Made by a program: the position numbers and the translations under genes. Source: AAA044-D11 sp965268555 (GTDB taxonomy: Bacteria > Actinomycetota > Actinomycetes > Nanopelagicales > Nanopelagicaceae). Taken from it: a stretch of DNA of 64,000 bases. This document shows positions 62,401-64,000 of the stretch, one piece after another. Each line of letters begins with the position of its first letter. Within the stretch, counting starts at the first letter, position 1. A model generated the notes under the pieces. That model worked only from the letters and a program-made list of their open reading frames with translations, was not told where the DNA came from and searched no databases. The stretch covers positions 496,001 through 560,000 of the forward strand of contig OZ254174.1 in the NCBI GenBank assembly GCA_965268555.1, in the 5' to 3' direction.

Positions 62401-62587
62401 TGCAAAACCTTCTGAAGCGCCTGTTGCAACTCCTGTCATCACCCCAACTCCAAAACCTATTGAAGAGACCGGTGTGAAAAAGGCAGTTGTTAAGAAGAAA
62501 ACTATTGTCTGTTACAAAGGCAAGAAGAGTAAGAAGGTGAAAGCAGTTAAGCCAGTTTGTCCTAAAGGCTACAAAGCAAAGAAGTAA
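59414..62587 (+). CDS. Large secreted surface protein with GLUG repeats
   Basis: A 1057-aa protein. A signal peptide (about 1-35) is followed by a beta-rich domain resembling a discoidin/F5-8 fold (about 45-210, FAESADKLFDGT to LRFFGG), about twelve GLUG-type repeats of roughly 30-40 residues with the core GGLIG/GGLVG (about 330-700), a putative-Ig (He_PIG) module (LPVGLEISPTTGIISGTPTS, about 840-900), a linker, and a Lys-rich C-terminus with two Cys (IVCYKGKK and KPVCPKGYKAKK). GLUG repeats occur in bacterial adhesins and IgA-protease-like surface proteins. No LPxTG motif is seen. Confidence 0.82.
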   Translation: MTNQAQAKRQPILILALILALLPIFTLTSMSTSAATGPIDLLEGKLGIDFGIDKWIEPGGTRFAESADKLFDGTSTDPIDPSILTKYFANSNHDEDGINIVFDFGIAGSRFEGIGATIRGVQLASADTEGRDPTAWTLEGTNDTTTAWTLIHSSNETETASTLPTERDTNYEATMFPTSEPFKYFRFIVTATRAGGIGNSNSALSSLRFFGGPTVIRTQADLVAIGTDETTLSGDYVLGNDIVLNEIEPDSGYYVGDGMVFTTFTGNFDGANHTISNLLGTLFQVVGDGGMQTTISHLNLVTNEIGLPSSFTGILTEELSELSLVNDVHVSGKLVQGEECPVGGIAGRGRSNSSIENSSADVTIELGATNDDVGGLIGSTSGNISNSFAKVNISGDAAGKIGGLVGTAEQGSTIINSASSGTINGGGTNQGTYFGGLVGYSQGSTVTKSASSVQINTGQDSIVGGLVGWAENSPDDSTSTLISNSFASGAVTNQGDKAGGLIGYIDKGTVSNCVATGNVSGNVNVGGLIGYAESSEVMGSSASGNISGNSFVGGLIGALASNAHASVGNSSATGDVTGVNEFPVNIGGFIGFVDGNNASVSNVSSMGSIDAPFGQYIGGLIGQIGPSSTSILNRSSSSGTVTAISGFQIGGLVGENHAPMSNGKAIGAVTAIGGTDVGGLVGYTDSDLSHTIFEEGVVTGENNVGTLAGRAEPDHIWYSKATGTSVNTSDQTKNDRLEGFSNYHSDDTDGVPGLESLVETRTIMVQLNFDFTDPLPWAQSASINSNQPYLRALLGTGFYIESAPTPSITPSTQSVSAIAKTRITPTTAFTPVNLTSPVYTVLPALPVGLEISPTTGIISGTPTSASPSTSYVVTATSGAQSATATVTLVVTAAPSVALVIPDPPQTSKVISATSEVNENSNGEEIIVLGDFIASISNVAINGKALNSSDWKQEASKLVIKYVTNSSSKLSIQIWNGQAPLLSAIDVVINVKKVEPVAKPSEAPVATPVITPTPKPIEETGVKKAVVKKKTIVCYKGKKSKKVKAVKPVCPKGYKAKK

Positions 62588-63073
62588 CTAGTCACCAACA
62601 ACCATTGGCTTAGCGCCAGTGGCTTGGATTAGTTCGGCGAATGTAGTGGGGTATACCGAATGCGGATGCCCCGCTGCGGCCCACACAACTTCATAATCGT
62701 TTAAGGCCTCATCGATAAGAATTGTTGCGGGATTGATCCAACCAACAGGGGATACGCCGCCAATTGAGAAACCCGATTTCTCTTTTACATAATCGGCATC
62801 CACTCGGTGCAACTTTGCGATGCCAAGTTTCTCGGCCACTAATTTGGTGTCGACGCGATGGCGACCGCTTGTTATAACAAGCAGCGGTGAATCGTCATCA
62901 AGTTTAAAAACAATTGACGATGCAACTTGGCCGACCAGAATTCCAAGTGCATCTGCTGCTTCTTGAGCGGTGCGGGCACTATCGGATAAGACGTGGACTT
63001 CGCCCTTGATTCCAAGCTCTTTTAGCTTTGCCGAGACGCGTTGGACGGAAGGGTTTTGAAGGACGTTTTCCAT
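62588..63073 (-). CDS. YbaK/EbsC family aminoacyl-tRNA deacylase
   Basis: A 161-aa protein of the YbaK/ProX editing family: EVHVLSDSARTAQEAADALG, VASSIVFKLDDDSPLLVITSGRHRVDTK (catalytic Lys region) and FSIGGVSPVGW. It hydrolyses mischarged tRNAs such as Cys- or Ala-tRNA(Pro). Which editing type applies is not settled. Its stop codon directly abuts the convergent surface-protein stop codon. It is 19 bp downstream of the arsC-like gene, so they are cotranscribed. Confidence 0.88.
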   Translation of the reverse strand: MENVLQNPSVQRVSAKLKELGIKGEVHVLSDSARTAQEAADALGILVGQVASSIVFKLDDDSPLLVITSGRHRVDTKLVAEKLGIAKLHRVDADYVKEKSGFSIGGVSPVGWINPATILIDEALNDYEVVWAAAGHPHSVYPTTFAELIQATGAKPMVVGD

Positions 63074-63092
63074 GCCACTACTTTAGATGAAG

Positions 63093-63482
63093 TTAGATTA
63101 TTTCTTTGAGTAAATCTTCCACTCGCTTCTTGATTTCATCGCGGATTACTCGCACAGATTCAATACCTTGACCTGCTGGATCATCTAAAACCCAATCTTC
63201 ATAGCGCTTGCCTGGGAAGAATGGACAGGTATCGCCACAGCCCATTGTTATAACGACATCAGATTGTTGGACAGCTTCGGTAGTTAAAACCTTAGGAACG
63301 TTATTCGCGATATCAATTCCGACTTCAGCCATGGCTTCAACCGCGATTGGATTGATCGAATCTTTAGGGGCCGATCCAGCGGATAGGACTTCAACTTTTC
63401 CACCTGATAACGCGGTCATAAATCCCGCGGCCATTTGAGAACGACCGGCGTTGTGAACACAAACAAATAGGACTGAAGGCAT
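63093..63482 (-). CDS. ArsC-like low-molecular-weight phosphatase family protein (arsenate reductase)
   Basis: A 129-aa LMW-PTP fold protein. The P-loop CVHNAGRS (Cys8, Arg14) is at the start, and a late DDPAGQG supplies the general-acid Asp. Actinobacterial members of this size are arsenate-mycothiol transferases or thioredoxin-type ArsC. TAAGAT (63489-63494, minus strand) lies six bases before the ATG, so it is probably leaderless. No arsR or arsenite pump gene is next to it. Confidence 0.85.
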   Translation of the reverse strand: MPSVLFVCVHNAGRSQMAAGFMTALSGGKVEVLSAGSAPKDSINPIAVEAMAEVGIDIANNVPKVLTTEAVQQSDVVITMGCGDTCPFFPGKRYEDWVLDDPAGQGIESVRVIRDEIKKRVEDLLKEII

Positions 63483-63523
63483 AGAGGTATCTTATTTCGG
63501 AAATACTTTGGTAGCCTTCAAAT
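63483..63523. promoter_or_regulatory. Divergent leaderless promoters arsC-like / SCO
   Basis: TAAGAT (63489-63494, minus strand) and TAGCCT (63512-63517, plus strand) each end exactly six bases before their start codons (63482 and 63524). No Shine-Dalgarno sequence is present on either side. Confidence 0.55.
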
Positions 63524-64000
63524 ATGCGCAAGTTCACCTTAAGTTTAGGAACTGTTCTTATTCTCTCTTTAGTTTTAACGGCTTGTGGGAGTGCAAAGGT
63601 TGCCGAAGAAAGTAGTCACATGCATCCAGCTGCGACACCAAAGACTGGAACTGGGGAAGCAGCGCGTGGTGGTGGCACATACTTGAATGAGCCAATTCCA
63701 GTCGAAGTCTTGAAACTGCCATTGGTTGATCAAAGTGGCACAGCTTTCACTTTAGATTCGCTAAAAGGTAAGACGCTCGTGATTACAAATTTCCTAACTT
63801 CGTGCCAGGAAATTTGCCCAATGACTTCTGCAAATATGCGTGATGTTGGGGATGCAGTGTTAAAAGCCAAAGCAAGTGACAAGATCAAAGTCCTTGAAAT
63901 AACTGTTGATGGAGAACGTGATGTGCCATCTCGATTATTGGCATATCAAAACCTCTTTGCGACAAAGAACTGGACTCTTGCGGGTGGGAGTAGCGCTAAT
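63524..64000 (+). CDS. SCO1/SenC family copper-chaperone lipoprotein (3' truncated)
   Basis: The visible 159 residues start MRKFTLSLGT and have a signal peptide ending in the lipobox LTAC (Cys21). A His/Ala/Gly-rich linker (SHMHP, GEAARGGG) follows, then the thioredoxin fold with the copper site Cys94-x3-Cys98-Pro (SCQEICPM). The third ligand His would be beyond the window edge. SCO proteins deliver copper to the CuA centre of cytochrome oxidase. I read this frame directly from the bases because it runs off the end. Confidence 0.88.
   Translation, partial: MRKFTLSLGTVLILSLVLTACGSAKVAEESSHMHPAATPKTGTGEAARGGGTYLNEPIPVEVLKLPLVDQSGTAFTLDSLKGKTLVITNFLTSCQEICPMTSANMRDVGDAVLKAKASDKIKVLEITVDGERDVPSRLLAYQNLFATKNWTLAGGSSAN

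Noticed and set aside
1..64000. tRNA, rRNA, prophage or insertion-sequence genes
   Set aside because: I looked for tRNA arms in the larger gaps and for transposase or integrase motifs in the proteins and saw none. A tRNAscan or ISfinder run would settle it.

Overview
The window looks like a chromosomal segment of a small-genome, fairly AT-rich actinobacterium. The nearest fit I can name is a freshwater planktonic Nanopelagicales (acI) type. The actinobacterial markers are SepH (DUF3071), a sigA-type sigma factor followed by a DUF7455 protein, a SAM-IV riboswitch ahead of metY, a PASTA-domain Ser/Thr kinase, class II DAHP synthase and an actinobacterial-type phosphofructokinase. The taxonomic call is inference; there is no rRNA in the window. 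Packing is extremely tight: five convergent gene pairs overlap at their 3' ends, most gaps are under 40 bp, and I see one clear intrinsic terminator. I found no insertion sequence, prophage, CRISPR array, tRNA or rRNA, and no stretch longer than 300 bases without a gene.

Layout. 1-9.4 kb: a cut acyltransferase, DedA, an SDR enzyme, YqhA, an MpaB-type oxygenase, an extradiol dioxygenase, YaaA, Tgt, an M13 peptidase, MarR and a Lys/Ala/Arg repeat protein. 9.5-21.6 kb: an MFS exporter, panB, nadE, an amino-acid ABC transporter with N-formylglutamate amidohydrolase, SAM-IV riboswitch-metY-metX, the principal sigma factor, a CDGSH protein and a DUF7455 protein. 21.8-31.6 kb: topoisomerase IV B and A subunits on opposite strands (the A subunit lacks its C-terminal domain), pseudouridine catabolism (psuG-psuK), a phosphodiesterase, sepH and an inositol-phosphatase-like gene. 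31.7-37.3 kb: rplS-lepB-rnhB-yraN-yifB-dprA-era. 37.3-48.4 kb: DMT transporters, a xylulokinase, a PPi-type phosphofructokinase, DAHP synthase, Ogt, threonine aldolase, endonuclease IV and PknB. 48.4-59.3 kb: a TPP-riboswitch-controlled PnuC/PnuT transporter with a P-loop kinase, and two carotenoid gene blocks flanking metF. 59.4-64 kb: a large GLUG-repeat surface protein, YbaK, an ArsC-like protein and a cut SCO protein.

The strongest system-level signal is the carotenoid locus. crtE-crtI-crtB make an acyclic C40 carotene. A second operon, TetR-crtA-like-cruF-glycosyltransferase-crtD-like, encodes what is needed to hydrate, desaturate, ketolate and glycosylate it. No lycopene cyclase is present here, so the predicted product is an acyclic keto/hydroxy-carotenoid glycoside.

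The second signal is regulatory. About twenty genes have a TANNNT-like -10 hexamer ending six to eight bases before the start codon and usually no Shine-Dalgarno sequence, which is the arrangement expected for leaderless mRNAs. I used it to choose several start codons.
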